This document shows, one piece after another, positions 5,096-10,849 of a DNA stretch of 18,104 nucleotides. The translations under genes were made by a program, and so were the position numbers. Every line of letters begins with the position of its first letter. Position 1 is the stretch's first letter. Source of the stretch: CBDUQI01 sp965369325 (GTDB lineage: Bacteria > Pseudomonadota > Gammaproteobacteria > Steroidobacterales > JBCBZW01). The notes beneath the pieces were generated by a model. That model was not told the DNA's origin. It saw only the letters and a list, made by a program, of their open reading frames with translations, and ran no database searches. The stretch lies in the NCBI GenBank assembly GCA_965369325.1, contig CBDUQI010000115.1, forward strand, positions 1-18,104, in the 5' to 3' direction.

Positions 5096-5455
5096 TTGAA
5101 AAACGATATTCTACGGACGGCCCTGTGCCGAATTCTCAGCAACATGCTGGATAACCCAGATGGGCGGGGCATCTATCCAACCGGCGAGTGCATGGATCGG
5201 CTGGAGGGGCTGGTCACCGCTTTGATGGCATGCCCGCAAATGTTACAGCTAACCGGATCCGAGGCGCTGTACGCGTTTATCGGCGAGCTGACCACGAGTG
5301 CGGATTCGATCACCTTCGGCAGTGCAGAAGACTGTGCTGGACCCGCCGCCATGGTGGGCGAGTTTTGTCAGCGCAATCGCTTGGATGAGCCGCGCAGCGA
5401 GTGGACCCAATTGGTGGTGCCTCGCCAAGAGCGGGACGGATCGAGCAGCGACTGA
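5096..5455 (+). CDS. Hypothetical protein with TTG start (119 aa)
   Basis: A 119-residue soluble protein beginning MKNDILRTALCRILSNMLDN. The TTG start is supported by GAGGAG about seven bases upstream and the lack of an alternative nearby. It is largely helical (CMDRLEGLVTALMACPQMLQ; SEALYAFIGELTTSADSITF) and ends in a polar tail (RQERDGSSSD). It starts one base after the end of the -1 frame extension of the 4664 gene. Its stop overlaps the next ATG by one base. No family is recognised. Confidence 0.7.
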   Translation: MKNDILRTALCRILSNMLDNPDGRGIYPTGECMDRLEGLVTALMACPQMLQLTGSEALYAFIGELTTSADSITFGSAEDCAGPAAMVGEFCQRNRLDEPRSEWTQLVVPRQERDGSSSD

Positions 5456-5763
5456 TGCTGGATATCATGCAAATCGTCTTATCTGCTGCGCTCGGTGCCG
5501 CTGGGCTTGCCGGCTGGTTCTGGCGCAAATCCGAGCGCCGCTGGGTGGATATCCCGCGGTGGGACCCTGGCCACTATGAAAGCAAGGTCGCCAGCGATAC
5601 CGGTACTGATCGTGCCCGCATTGCAGATGAGGGGCGTGAGTGGGCAAGTAATCAGATTGCGCTGCGGGATGCGGTTAAGCAGCAGATGGATTTTGGTCCT
5701 GCGTTAGCTGCGACGCATCGCCTGGACGTTATGCGCGAAGAGATAAAGGCTGCGTTCAGGTAG
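5455..5763 (+). CDS. Single-pass membrane protein (102 aa)
   Basis: The ATG at 5455 overlaps the preceding TGA by one base. No strong ribosome-binding site is present, so coupling is likely; an ATG four codons later is an alternative. Residues about 3-23 (DIMQIVLSAALGAAGLAGWF) form one membrane helix, followed by a basic flank (WRKSERRW). The polar remainder contains GREWASNQIALRDAVKQQMD and a C-terminal helix. By the positive-inside rule the long tail should be cytoplasmic. No family is recognised. Confidence 0.65.
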   Translation: MLDIMQIVLSAALGAAGLAGWFWRKSERRWVDIPRWDPGHYESKVASDTGTDRARIADEGREWASNQIALRDAVKQQMDFGPALAATHRLDVMREEIKAAFR

Positions 5764-5767
5764 CCCC

Positions 5768-6049
5768 ATGTTTGATTCGTTCCGATGTGTCGCCGAGTGG
5801 GTAATCATCCTGTGCAACGGCGCCCTAGGCCTCGGCTTCGTTCTGATCTTTGCGATGAAGCGCTGGCCATGTTGGCTGGGCATCCATCACTGGCGCGTCA
5901 GCGCCGTGAGCCTTGACAGGGCTCAGCATGGGTGGTCCGAGTGCCGCGCCTATCAGGCTCGGTGCGCTCTGTGCCCCAAGACACGCAACGTGGTTGGCCC
6001 GCTGCCAAGCGAGCTGGCCTTTGAAATTCAATCGAAAGGAGAGGCTTGA
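5768..6049 (+). CDS. Membrane protein with C-terminal cysteine ribbon (93 aa)
   Basis: Residues about 8-31 (AEWVIILCNGALGLGFVLIF) span the membrane. Then CWLGIHHWRVSAVSLDRAQH leads to a cysteine-rich segment, SECRAYQARCALCPKTRN. Two histidines and four cysteines could bind zinc on the cytoplasmic side. The ATG at 5768 lies four bases after the previous stop and has only a weak AGG upstream. Its stop overlaps the next ATG by one base (TGATG). The function is unknown. Confidence 0.65.
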   Translation: MFDSFRCVAEWVIILCNGALGLGFVLIFAMKRWPCWLGIHHWRVSAVSLDRAQHGWSECRAYQARCALCPKTRNVVGPLPSELAFEIQSKGEA

Positions 6050-6225
6050 TGAACTCCAGTCAGATCAAAAAACTGCGCATGCTGCAGCGCAATGTGGGGT
6101 ACGACCCCTACGACTCATGGCAGTGGGCGGCCACACCGCATATGGCAATGGCACGGGCTGAGATCGCCATAAAGACCGTCGCCTGCGAGGCGGACGCGAG
6201 GTCGAGACATGCTGCTCAGGCTTAA
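6049..6225 (+). CDS. Hypothetical miniprotein (58 aa)
   Basis: A 58-residue protein begins MNSSQIKKLRMLQRNVGYDP. It continues with an aromatic stretch (YDSWQWAATPHMAMARAEIA) and a helical, alanine- and arginine-rich end. AAAGGAGAGG six bases before the ATG is one of the strongest ribosome-binding sites in the window, and the ATG overlaps the previous TGA. It overlaps the next gene by 17 bases. It has no membrane segment or recognisable motif. Confidence 0.6.
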   Translation: MNSSQIKKLRMLQRNVGYDPYDSWQWAATPHMAMARAEIAIKTVACEADARSRHAAQA

Positions 6226-6643
6226 GGTCAGCGGCCCGGGGTTCAAGTTCGCGATCGACGCGCAGAACCAGCGCGACCTGGAGTCGGCGCAGGTGCTGTT
6301 CGATGCCGCGATGGAGCGGTGTGAGCAGCGAGATGTGGGGGTAGAGCCGCTGGCCGATGAGGTGTCGAAAGCCTGGGCGTGGCCATCGCCAATTGGCGAG
6401 GGTGACCCGCCAGATTGGTTCGGCTCTCTGATTAAGCGGCACTTCAAAGCGAACGGGTCGGTACCGCCTGTGGTGGTGATTGCGCTGTGGAAGTGCATGC
6501 CAGACCTAGATCTCGAGGCACTGGAAAGTATGCCGTTTGATGTTAAGGGGTTTGTGGACGAGGTGCTGGCGCGAGCTGACCAAATGCGACAGTCCACGCG
6601 TGCGCGCGCGCGCGAGGAAGTCGAGCCAGGAGACCTTCCATGA
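6209..6643 (+). CDS. Hypothetical protein (144 aa)
   Basis: A soluble 144-residue protein starting MLLRLKVSGPGFKFAIDAQN. A helical segment around residues 20-60 (NQRDLESAQVLFDAAMERCE) is followed by PPDWFGSLIKRHFKANGSVP and VVVIALWKCMPDLDLEALES. It ends in an acidic and arginine-rich tail. The arginine run is coded by an alternating GCGCGCGCGC tract (about 6601-6613). GCGAGG about seven bases upstream supports the start despite the 17-base overlap with the 6049 gene. The next ATG overlaps its stop. No family is recognised. Confidence 0.7.
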   Translation: MLLRLKVSGPGFKFAIDAQNQRDLESAQVLFDAAMERCEQRDVGVEPLADEVSKAWAWPSPIGEGDPPDWFGSLIKRHFKANGSVPPVVVIALWKCMPDLDLEALESMPFDVKGFVDEVLARADQMRQSTRARAREEVEPGDLP

Positions 6644-6831
6644 GCACTCTCGGGCTTTTTTCACCGGCAGAGCGCCGTGCGCTGCGCCAGCGACTGAGCA
6701 GGCTGGGCCAAAAACTTGACCAGGAAGGCTGGCCCGGGCGCCAAGCGGACGCGCCGAGGGAGGCTTGTGAGCAAATTGGTCTCATGCAGCAGGAGATAGC
6801 CCGATTGAGGAGGAGGAGCCATGAGCGCTGA
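6640..6831 (+). CDS. Small basic coiled-coil-like protein (63 aa)
   Basis: A 63-residue protein beginning MSTLGLFSPAERRALRQRLS. Nearly all of it is predicted helix: ERRALRQRLSRLGQKLDQEG and later CEQIGLMQQEIARLRRRSHE. Heptad-like leucines suggest a coiled coil. GGAGACC upstream and the ATGA overlap with the previous stop support the start. It overlaps the next gene by 11 bases. High charge and small size would fit a nucleic-acid or protein-binding accessory factor, but no family is recognised. Confidence 0.6.
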   Translation: MSTLGLFSPAERRALRQRLSRLGQKLDQEGWPGRQADAPREACEQIGLMQQEIARLRRRSHER

Positions 6832-7234
6832 ATGGCTAAACCGGGCCGAAAACGGCCCTATAGATGCCGCGGTAATAAACGCAGCGCCTGAGGCTTTGCG
6901 ACGGTACATCCACGATGTAGAGACCATGTGCGATGAGTCGGGCTACGTGCAAAAGCTTGGTGTGCTGGAAACGCAGAATATGCAGCTGGTAGCCCTGCTA
7001 GCCGAATATCAGGAGCGCCTAGACGTCATTGCCTCTGGCAGTCTGTCGACGCAAATTAAGATAGAAGGACTAAACCCAGATGAGGCGGTTAGAACGATGC
7101 TACTGAGCATAGAGCCGATGTCTGAGAATATCGCCCGGCTCATGGTCTGGACTCCAGGTAGCCACTTACCGGTGCTCCGCCGCTATGTGGTCGTGGAGTT
7201 TTCCTGCAAACTTGCGAGGGCGCCAGATGTATAA
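6821..7234 (+). CDS. Hypothetical protein with central coiled-coil segment (137 aa)
   Basis: A soluble protein starting MSAEWLNRAENGPIDAAVIN. The middle (LETQNMQLVALLAEYQERLD, about residues 49-68) has leucine heptads. The C-terminal half carries a methionine-rich helix (DEAVRTMLLSIEPMSENIAR) and a short beta end. A repeated GAGGAGGAG upstream gives a strong ribosome-binding site even though the gene begins 11 bases inside the previous one. It overlaps the next gene by eight bases. No family is recognised. Confidence 0.7.
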   Translation: MSAEWLNRAENGPIDAAVINAAPEALRRYIHDVETMCDESGYVQKLGVLETQNMQLVALLAEYQERLDVIASGSLSTQIKIEGLNPDEAVRTMLLSIEPMSENIARLMVWTPGSHLPVLRRYVVVEFSCKLARAPDV

Positions 7235-7454
7235 GCATTCAGATTGGCACGGGCCGCGCCAGCGACGCTTCCGCTGGTCCAAACTGCGCAGAGAGTGGGG
7301 CTGTCGCCGCTACGTTGGCGACTGCAGCGGATCTGGTCTGCCCTTGGCGAGCTGGTGGGAGTGGGAGTCGGACGGTCTCGGCGATTTCAATTTCCCCGCG
7401 GAGGCTATAATTCAGACTGAGTCTGCTGAGCCGTCACCAAAGGATGAGCCATGA
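7227..7454 (+). CDS. Small tryptophan-rich protein (75 aa)
   Basis: A 75-residue protein beginning MYKHSDWHGPRQRRFRWSKL. It is basic and aromatic at the start (SDWHGPRQRRFRWSKLRREW), then GCRRYVGDCSGSGLPLASWW and an acidic tail (TESAEPSPKDEP). The ATG at 7227 is chosen because GCGAGGG lies just upstream. Longer in-frame starts would sit deeper in the previous gene. The two cysteines could be a minimal metal or disulfide pair. The stop overlaps the next ATG. The function is unknown. Confidence 0.6.
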   Translation: MYKHSDWHGPRQRRFRWSKLRREWGCRRYVGDCSGSGLPLASWWEWESDGLGDFNFPAEAIIQTESAEPSPKDEP

Positions 7455-7735
7455 ACAAGCACCGTTGTCACTGGCCAGGCTGCCCGATCGAGGTCCCGCC
7501 TGCGATGTGGGGCTGTAAACCTCATTGGTTTCGTCTGCCTAAGGGCGTCCGCAACCAAATCTGGGCCACTTACCGGCCGGGTCAGGAGGTCGACAAAGAT
7601 CCGAGTCGGGAGTACCTGGCCGCTGCTCGGCAGGCTGAGGATTTCGCGAAGTCTCAGATGTGCACTACCGTGGTCGAGGGGCTTGAAACAACGGTCGACG
7701 TGTGTACCACGGGCAAGGAGGCGGCATCAAAATGA
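7451..7735 (+). CDS. Zinc-binding phage hypothetical protein, CHWPGC type (94 aa)
   Basis: The N-terminal 60 residues read MNKHRCHWPGCPIEVPPAMW, then GCKPHWFRLPKGVRNQIWAT and YRPGQEVDKDPSREYLAAAR. Cys-x-x-x-x-Cys followed by Cys-x-x-His suggests one zinc site. From memory, the CHWPGC / WGC.PHWF.LP / YR.GQE pattern is shared by short phage hypothetical proteins of no known function. The C-terminal 25 residues look unrelated to that core. The ATG overlaps the previous stop by four bases and the gene overlaps its successor in the same way. Confidence 0.75.
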   Translation: MNKHRCHWPGCPIEVPPAMWGCKPHWFRLPKGVRNQIWATYRPGQEVDKDPSREYLAAARQAEDFAKSQMCTTVVEGLETTVDVCTTGKEAASK

Positions 7736-8031
7736 GTGACCCTCCCGAGCGCCTTGATCTGGTAGATCGGCTGGACCTGGCAAAGTTCAGACAGCATGTC
7801 ACCACGCGATTCGGCACCATGCACCAGATGGACCTGCACGCTCTGGAGGAACTGGAGCGCTTGTACGATTTGGAGCTTAGGGCGGATGAAGATGTTAAAC
7901 GGCTCTGGCGCGCCATGGACAGGAAGACCGTGCATCTCAAGCGGGCCTGGGCCGAGATCAGGGAGCTGAAGGGCGAGCCGCCCTCGAGGGAGGTGAACAT
8001 CGTGAATCCGCCCAAGGCCTGGCATCCGTGA
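7732..8031 (+). CDS. Helical hypothetical protein (99 aa)
   Basis: A 99-residue protein starting MSDPPERLDLVDRLDLAKFR. It is almost all helix, with alternating acidic and basic residues (LHALEELERLYDLELRADED, then VKRLWRAMDRKTVHLKRAWA). AAGGAGG about ten bases upstream and the ATGA overlap support the start. The composition fits a coiled-coil or scaffold-like accessory protein. The family is not recognised. Confidence 0.65.
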   Translation: MSDPPERLDLVDRLDLAKFRQHVTTRFGTMHQMDLHALEELERLYDLELRADEDVKRLWRAMDRKTVHLKRAWAEIRELKGEPPSREVNIVNPPKAWHP

Positions 8032-8282
8032 CCACGTACGCCAAGAGCCCAGACGGTATTGTGCATGTGGTCGATTACTCATCGCCTGGCTCGGAGTTCA
8101 CTCTCTGCAAACGACCTCTGGAGGCTGATCATGGCGGCTTCGATCCGATCCCAGGTGCAGGCAGGGCGTCTACCTGCGCCGAATGTAGGACCAGCGCCGA
8201 TGAGATGCGCGAGGCGATCGCCGGCATTCGTTGGGGCGCTCTAATCGAGCCGATTGATTCGGATTACGCCCCGGATTATTAA
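8028..8282 (+). CDS. Zinc-binding-like small protein (84 aa)
   Basis: An 84-residue protein from the GTG at 8028, which overlaps the previous stop (GTGA). It reads AKSPDGIVHVVDYSSPGSEF, then TLCKRPLEADHGGFDPIPGA and GRASTCAECRTSADEMREAI. A histidine, an isolated cysteine and a CxxC pair could form one zinc site. Short proteins with an HVV...LC...CxxC layout recur in actinobacterial and phage accessory regions, but no named family can be assigned. It is the last gene before promoter site 6; its stop precedes the -35 by two bases. Confidence 0.65.
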   Translation: MTTYAKSPDGIVHVVDYSSPGSEFTLCKRPLEADHGGFDPIPGAGRASTCAECRTSADEMREAIAGIRWGALIEPIDSDYAPDY

Positions 8283-8284
8283 AT

Positions 8285-8313
8285 TTGACACCGGGGCAAT
8301 GTTCCCCTATCGT
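8285..8313 (+). promoter_or_regulatory. Sigma70-type promoter with operator in spacer (site 6)
   Basis: TTGACA (8285-8290), 17 bases, then TATCGT (8308-8313), with GGGGCAATGTTCCCC (8293-8307) in the spacer. No gene follows for over 800 bases. Its transcript should therefore begin with the tRNA cluster and may continue into the exported-protein genes from 9132. Confidence 0.75.
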
Positions 8314-8466
8314 ATCGCTTGAGCCTAGACGGCAGCGCGGGAACTACCTGCGGTTGTTCGTGACAACGCCGCCCCGGGCTTGGCTGGTAACTGTTCGACG
8401 GGACGGCGAGTCGTGCTGCACCACGAGGCCAATAGCCGGCACGGCAACGGGGCAAATTTCTAATTT
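8314..8466 (+). other. Noncoding leader of the tRNA unit
   Basis: These bases follow promoter site 6 and contain no gene I believe. One imperfect hairpin is visible: GCGGTTGT against ACAA-cg-CCGC at 8350-8372. No T-run follows it. The TTG-initiated open frame across this stretch starts inside the promoter and runs through the tRNA-like elements. Confidence 0.5.
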
Positions 8467-8580
8467 CCGACAGCCGCGGAAGGCGATCGTGGCGCCACCT
8501 CTGAAGGGTGCGAAATTGAGCGAACGGAGAATGCTTCAAGTAGCTCACGCAGGTTCGAATCCTGCCGGTCGGAATCACCA
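8467..8580 (+). pseudogene. tRNA-like remnant ending in a canonical T-arm
   Basis: A perfect T-arm GCAGG-TTCGAAT-CCTGC is at 8549-8565, followed by CGGTCGG and A. The matching acceptor strand CCGACAG (one mismatch) is at 8467, making the element about 107 bases, too long for an ordinary tRNA. Directly before the T-arm stands TAGCTCA, the usual start of a tRNA D-arm, so a tRNA with an internal deletion is another reading. A CACC-TCTGAAG-GGTG hairpin at about 8496-8510 could be an anticodon arm, but lacks T33. It ends ATCACCA. It could be a decayed tRNA or part of an attachment site. Confidence 0.4.
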
Positions 8581-8587
8581 GTCAACG

Positions 8588-8698
8588 CCAGCGGCGGTGC
8601 GCGGAGCACGGCCACGTGTCGGGATCGATTGCAAGATGTGTCACAATACTTTGCGCTGACGCCTCGAATCCCCGCCGGTTAGACTCCGGCCCGCTGGT
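8588..8698 (+). pseudogene. Second tRNA-like element of about 110 bases
   Basis: CCAGCGG (8588-8594) pairs perfectly with CCGCTGG (8691-8697). A T-arm-like hairpin, GCCGG-TTAGACT-CCGGC, lies at 8674-8690 and a D-arm-like GTGC-GCGGA-GCAC at 8597-8609. The T-loop has A where tRNAs have the invariant C56, and no clear anticodon arm is visible in the long middle. Size and layout parallel the element at 8467. It is most likely a degenerate tRNA, possibly a structured RNA. Confidence 0.35.
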
Positions 8699-8707
8699 TC
8701 TAGTATG

Positions 8708-8795
8708 GGAGGGGTGGCCGAGTTGGTAAGGCACCGGCTTGCTAAGCCGAGGTTCGGAAAACCGAGCGCAGGTTCGAGTCCTGCTCCCTCCGCCA
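8708..8795 (+). tRNA. tRNA-Ser(GCT)
   Basis: An 88-base type II tRNA. The acceptor GGAGGGG pairs with TCCCTCC, and the sequence continues TGGCCGAG. The anticodon loop TTGCTAA places GCT at 8741-8743. The long variable arm has a TCGG-AAAA-CCGA stem, and the T-arm is GCAGG-TTCGAGT-CCTGC. The discriminator is G and CCA is encoded. Long variable arm, G73 and anticodon all say serine (AGC and AGU codons). The first anticodon-stem pair is a C-A mismatch. Confidence 0.93.
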
Positions 8796-8801
8796 GGATA
8801 A

Positions 8802-8887
8802 AGAAGGCGCTGCCCAGCGGCGGGCAAGCGGTCTTGAAAACCGTAGTGCGGTGACACGTAGGGGTTCGACTCCTCCGCCTTCTGCCA
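8802..8887 (+). tRNA. tRNA-Ser(TGA) with unusual stems
   Basis: An 86-base type II tRNA six bases after the previous one. The anticodon stem GCGGT/ACCGT encloses CTTGAAA, so the anticodon is TGA (8835-8837), reading UCA. It has a long variable arm (GTG-CGGTGA-CAC), discriminator G and encoded CCA. The acceptor extends to eight pairs (AGAAGGCG/CGCCTTCT), leaving a T-stem of four good pairs, because the fifth would be A-C. The D-stem is GCCC/GGGC, unlike ordinary tRNA-Ser. Confidence 0.85.
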
Positions 8888-9131
8888 GAGTAGAGGCTGG
8901 TACTTGAGACAGCCAGCGATGAGCCTCTGGCTACCCGGAGGCAAACAATAGTGCGAAGTAGACTCAAGGGCTTTAGATGTTGAAGCACAAAGAAACGTCC
9001 AGGTTGGCTGAGAGGCCGGCCAAATGAAATCAAGAAATGGCCGGTCCTTAGGTGTTGCCGATGGCCATTCAAATCGCGAAACGCCTGGATCGGTGAGAGG
9101 CCGATATTGGCCCGCAGCATTGAAGGCATAT
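8888..9131 (+). other. Noncoding region with competing hairpins
   Basis: No gene is convincing between the tRNAs and the 9132 gene. GCCAGAG (8884-8890, including the tRNA CCA) can pair with CTCTGGC (8925-8931), while AGAGGCT (8892-8898) can pair with AGCCTCT (8922-8928); the two are mutually exclusive. CCGGCCA (9016-9022) pairs with TGGCCGG (9038-9044), and ATCGG-TGAGAGG-CCGAT forms a hairpin at 9089-9105. TGAGAGGCCG occurs at both 9009 and 9094. Confidence 0.5.
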
Positions 9132-9545
9132 ATGTGCCTGCGCATTCTGACGAGTGTGCTTGGTCTGTCAGCGCTGTGGGCCACTCCTGTTCAATCCCAG
9201 GTCGTGTCCTCCGCTTTTGGCTGTTTCCAACGTGACGATATCGGTGTGCTGGACATGGCCGACCGGCTGGCGATGGACCCGCAAGAGGCGGCCTTTTTCC
9301 TCGGGCTCAGCTCTTTGGAGAGCGCTTTGGGCAGGTATCCGGATCCGGTGGCGCACCTCGCCATCGATCACCAGTTTCTGGACTGGCTGATTGCAACGGA
9401 GCGAGCGACTCAGGACGCCGGTTCAGGCCTGATGATGCTCTCCGGCCTCGAGGTGCGCGGCACGCCGACATCCTTGACCACCTGCTGGCACATCCATCGC
9501 GGCCTGCAGGATGGCGTCCGTGCCCCTTCGGATTTAGCGCTATGA
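9132..9545 (+). CDS. Exported hypothetical protein (137 aa)
   Basis: The ATG at 9132 is preferred over an upstream start because GAAGG lies six bases before it and the protein then begins with a signal peptide. That signal is MCLRILTSVLGLSALWATPV, with likely cleavage after VQS. The mature part is about 115 residues, with DIGVLDMADRLAMDPQEAAF, FLGLSSLESALGRYPDPVAH and a C-terminal TTCWHIHRGLQDGV. It has two mature cysteines and probably lies in the periplasm. No family is recognised; the LGLSSLESALGRYP stretch faintly recalls lysozyme-like folds, but the evidence is weak. Its stop overlaps the next ATG (ATGA). Confidence 0.65.
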   Translation: MCLRILTSVLGLSALWATPVQSQVVSSAFGCFQRDDIGVLDMADRLAMDPQEAAFFLGLSSLESALGRYPDPVAHLAIDHQFLDWLIATERATQDAGSGLMMLSGLEVRGTPTSLTTCWHIHRGLQDGVRAPSDLAL

Positions 9546-9748
9546 AGACAGCAAAGCCTCGTGTGTTCCAGGTGCGTGATGATGCGGGCGCAGCCTTGTG
9601 GGTCTGTAGCGACGGCGAGCTTGAGGTCATCGCAGCGAATGCCTTTCTGGCTGTCAGGGCCTTCCTCAGGCATCGTCGTGCTGGCGGAGGGCCTAAGCGC
9701 ATTGGCCATGGATGTCGCTGGCCGTCGCCGCCGAGGAGCGCTCCGTGA
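9542..9748 (+). CDS. Hypothetical small protein (68 aa)
   Basis: A 68-residue protein beginning MKTAKPRVFQVRDDAGAALW. The core VCSDGELEVIAANAFLAVRA is followed by a basic, proline-rich C-terminus (FLRHRRAGGGPKRIGHGCRW). The start overlaps the previous stop (ATGA) and the stop overlaps the GTG of the next gene (GTGA), the pattern that recurs in this window. The C-terminal third is less protein-like, and a neighbouring frame looks plausible there, so an indel is possible. No family is recognised. Confidence 0.55.
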   Translation: MKTAKPRVFQVRDDAGAALWVCSDGELEVIAANAFLAVRAFLRHRRAGGGPKRIGHGCRWPSPPRSAP

Positions 9749-9852
9749 CCGAGGCCGACCTGATTTTGCTGCTCTACCTGCGCCACTGCGCTTACCGCGC
9801 GCTGCGGCGCACAATACTGGTCTTGCCTTTGGCTATTCTGCTGGCTGGCTGA
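9745..9852 (+). CDS. Membrane miniprotein (35 aa)
   Basis: The GTG at 9745 has GAGGAG six bases upstream and overlaps the previous stop as GTGA, the reason to accept so short a gene. The protein begins MTEADLILLLYLRHCAYRAL and then has RRTILVLPLAILLAG, a hydrophobic C-terminal segment of about 13-15 residues. The first half is amphipathic with an arginine pair. It is small enough to be a pinholin-like or regulatory membrane peptide, but there is no sequence evidence for lysis. A downstream gap of 15 bases separates it from the next membrane gene. Confidence 0.5.
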   Translation: MTEADLILLLYLRHCAYRALRRTILVLPLAILLAG

Positions 9853-9867
9853 TAGCCTTTCTATCCT

Positions 9868-10314
9868 ATGGAGCACGCCACATTTCTTGTTCTGCTGCTG
9901 ATCGCTCTGGAAATACCAGCGGTGATCCCTTTTTCTTACTCGTTCCGGGCCTATCCGCGTGCGCTCTCGAGCATGATGAACGGGGCCGACGTCGGGCCAT
10001 TTGCTGGGCTTTTAGGGCAATTGAGCCAGTTTGTCAGGTGGCACGCCTTGTCGCATTACTGCTCGATTGCGCGCACTGCGGCGATCGTGTGGTACATGTC
10101 TAGCCCGAGTGACCTGTCCTACGCGGCCTTTCTTTTGGTCATGGTAGGCACGCTTTTGCCGCTTGCGATGAGCGGCGCTTATTCCGTTATGTTGGCGCGG
10201 CTTCTGAGGAAGGAAGCCCAGCCAATCAACCGGATGGTGAAACAATTTAACGCGATACTGGGCACAACGTGGTCGCCGTATGGCACCAGCGAACAAGATC
10301 AGGCAGAGGATTAA
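9868..10314 (+). CDS. Multi-pass membrane protein (148 aa)
   Basis: A 148-residue protein beginning MEHATFLVLLLIALEIPAVI. There are two clear membrane segments (about residues 5-27 and 87-108, AAFLLVMVGTLLPLAMSGAY) and a possible third near 60-78 (HYCSIARTAAIVWYMSS). The C-terminal 40 residues are polar (LLRKEAQPINRMVKQFNAIL) and likely cytoplasmic. No good ribosome-binding site precedes the ATG, so expression may depend on upstream translation. No family is recognised; a holin-like or ion-permeability role is a guess from topology. Confidence 0.6.
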   Translation: MEHATFLVLLLIALEIPAVIPFSYSFRAYPRALSSMMNGADVGPFAGLLGQLSQFVRWHALSHYCSIARTAAIVWYMSSPSDLSYAAFLLVMVGTLLPLAMSGAYSVMLARLLRKEAQPINRMVKQFNAILGTTWSPYGTSEQDQAED

Positions 10315-10378
10315 GCCTGTTTTTACCGGTGTTTGATAACCAGCGGTTAAATTGGGAATGTTTGCCCTAGGAGGATAC

Positions 10379-10849
10379 ATGGGTCACACTTCCACGATAA
10401 TATGGAAGCAAAATCAAGGGGCCGCTGCAGATGTTTTGTTCACTCGGAGGGCTTGCCTGCTCGGTGACTCGACCATGAGCCCCGGAGAAATTCTAGCCGC
10501 TGTTCTCGGTTCCTCCGCGCTCATAGCCGGGCTGTTTGAGCTGGTGCGATGGTTCCTTGGGTCACGCGTTCGCGAGAATACGGGCGCCCGCGAGGACTTC
10601 GACGCCGTCACCGAAAGGATGAACGACATCCATGGTACGCTGATGCGCGACAACCAGACGCTGCGTGGCCGGGTCGGAGATTTGGAGACGGGGCGCAAGG
10701 CCGATGCGGCGTCAATTGCCGAGTGTGAGGCGCGCTGTCGGCGTTGCGAGGATGATCACGCTCGCACCAGGCAGCAGCTGGATTCCATGTCTAATACGCT
10801 GGATTCGCTGAGAGCCACCATCGAACGGATGGGCGGCTCAAGTGATTAA
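10379..10849 (+). CDS. Membrane-anchored coiled-coil protein, spanin-like architecture (156 aa)
   Basis: The ATG at 10379 follows TAGGAGG at ideal spacing. An in-frame TTG upstream and an ATG at 10475 (residue 33, which would begin MSPGEILAAVLGSSAL) are alternatives. One membrane helix lies at about 38-60 (ILAAVLGSSALIAGLFELVR). A long charged helix follows (DFDAVTERMNDIHGTLMRDN; later RQQLDSMSNTLDSLRATIER), with a cysteine cluster ECEARCRRCEDD near residue 115. This is the layout of inner-membrane spanins and of other phage membrane coiled coils. No endolysin neighbours it, so lysis is only a possibility. The next gene starts eight bases inside it. Confidence 0.65.
   Translation: MGHTSTIIWKQNQGAAADVLFTRRACLLGDSTMSPGEILAAVLGSSALIAGLFELVRWFLGSRVRENTGAREDFDAVTERMNDIHGTLMRDNQTLRGRVGDLETGRKADAASIAECEARCRRCEDDHARTRQQLDSMSNTLDSLRATIERMGGSSD

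Noticed and set aside
6599..6614. Alternating GCGCGC tract as a Z-DNA or regulatory element
   Set aside because: It lies in the coding region of the 6209 gene and is explained by its arginine/alanine codons.
8285..8659. 124-codon open frame after promoter site 6
   Set aside because: Its TTG start is the -35 box itself, and it runs through tRNA-like RNA elements.
8582..9184. Minus-strand open frame of 200 codons across the tRNAs
   Set aside because: It is the complement of tRNA genes and gives the typical spurious peptides (SRTRTC, ESNPY) seen opposite tRNAs.
9561..10103. 180-codon plus-strand open frame
   Set aside because: It overlaps three better supported genes in other frames (9542, 9745, 9868) and reads as arginine-rich shadow sequence.
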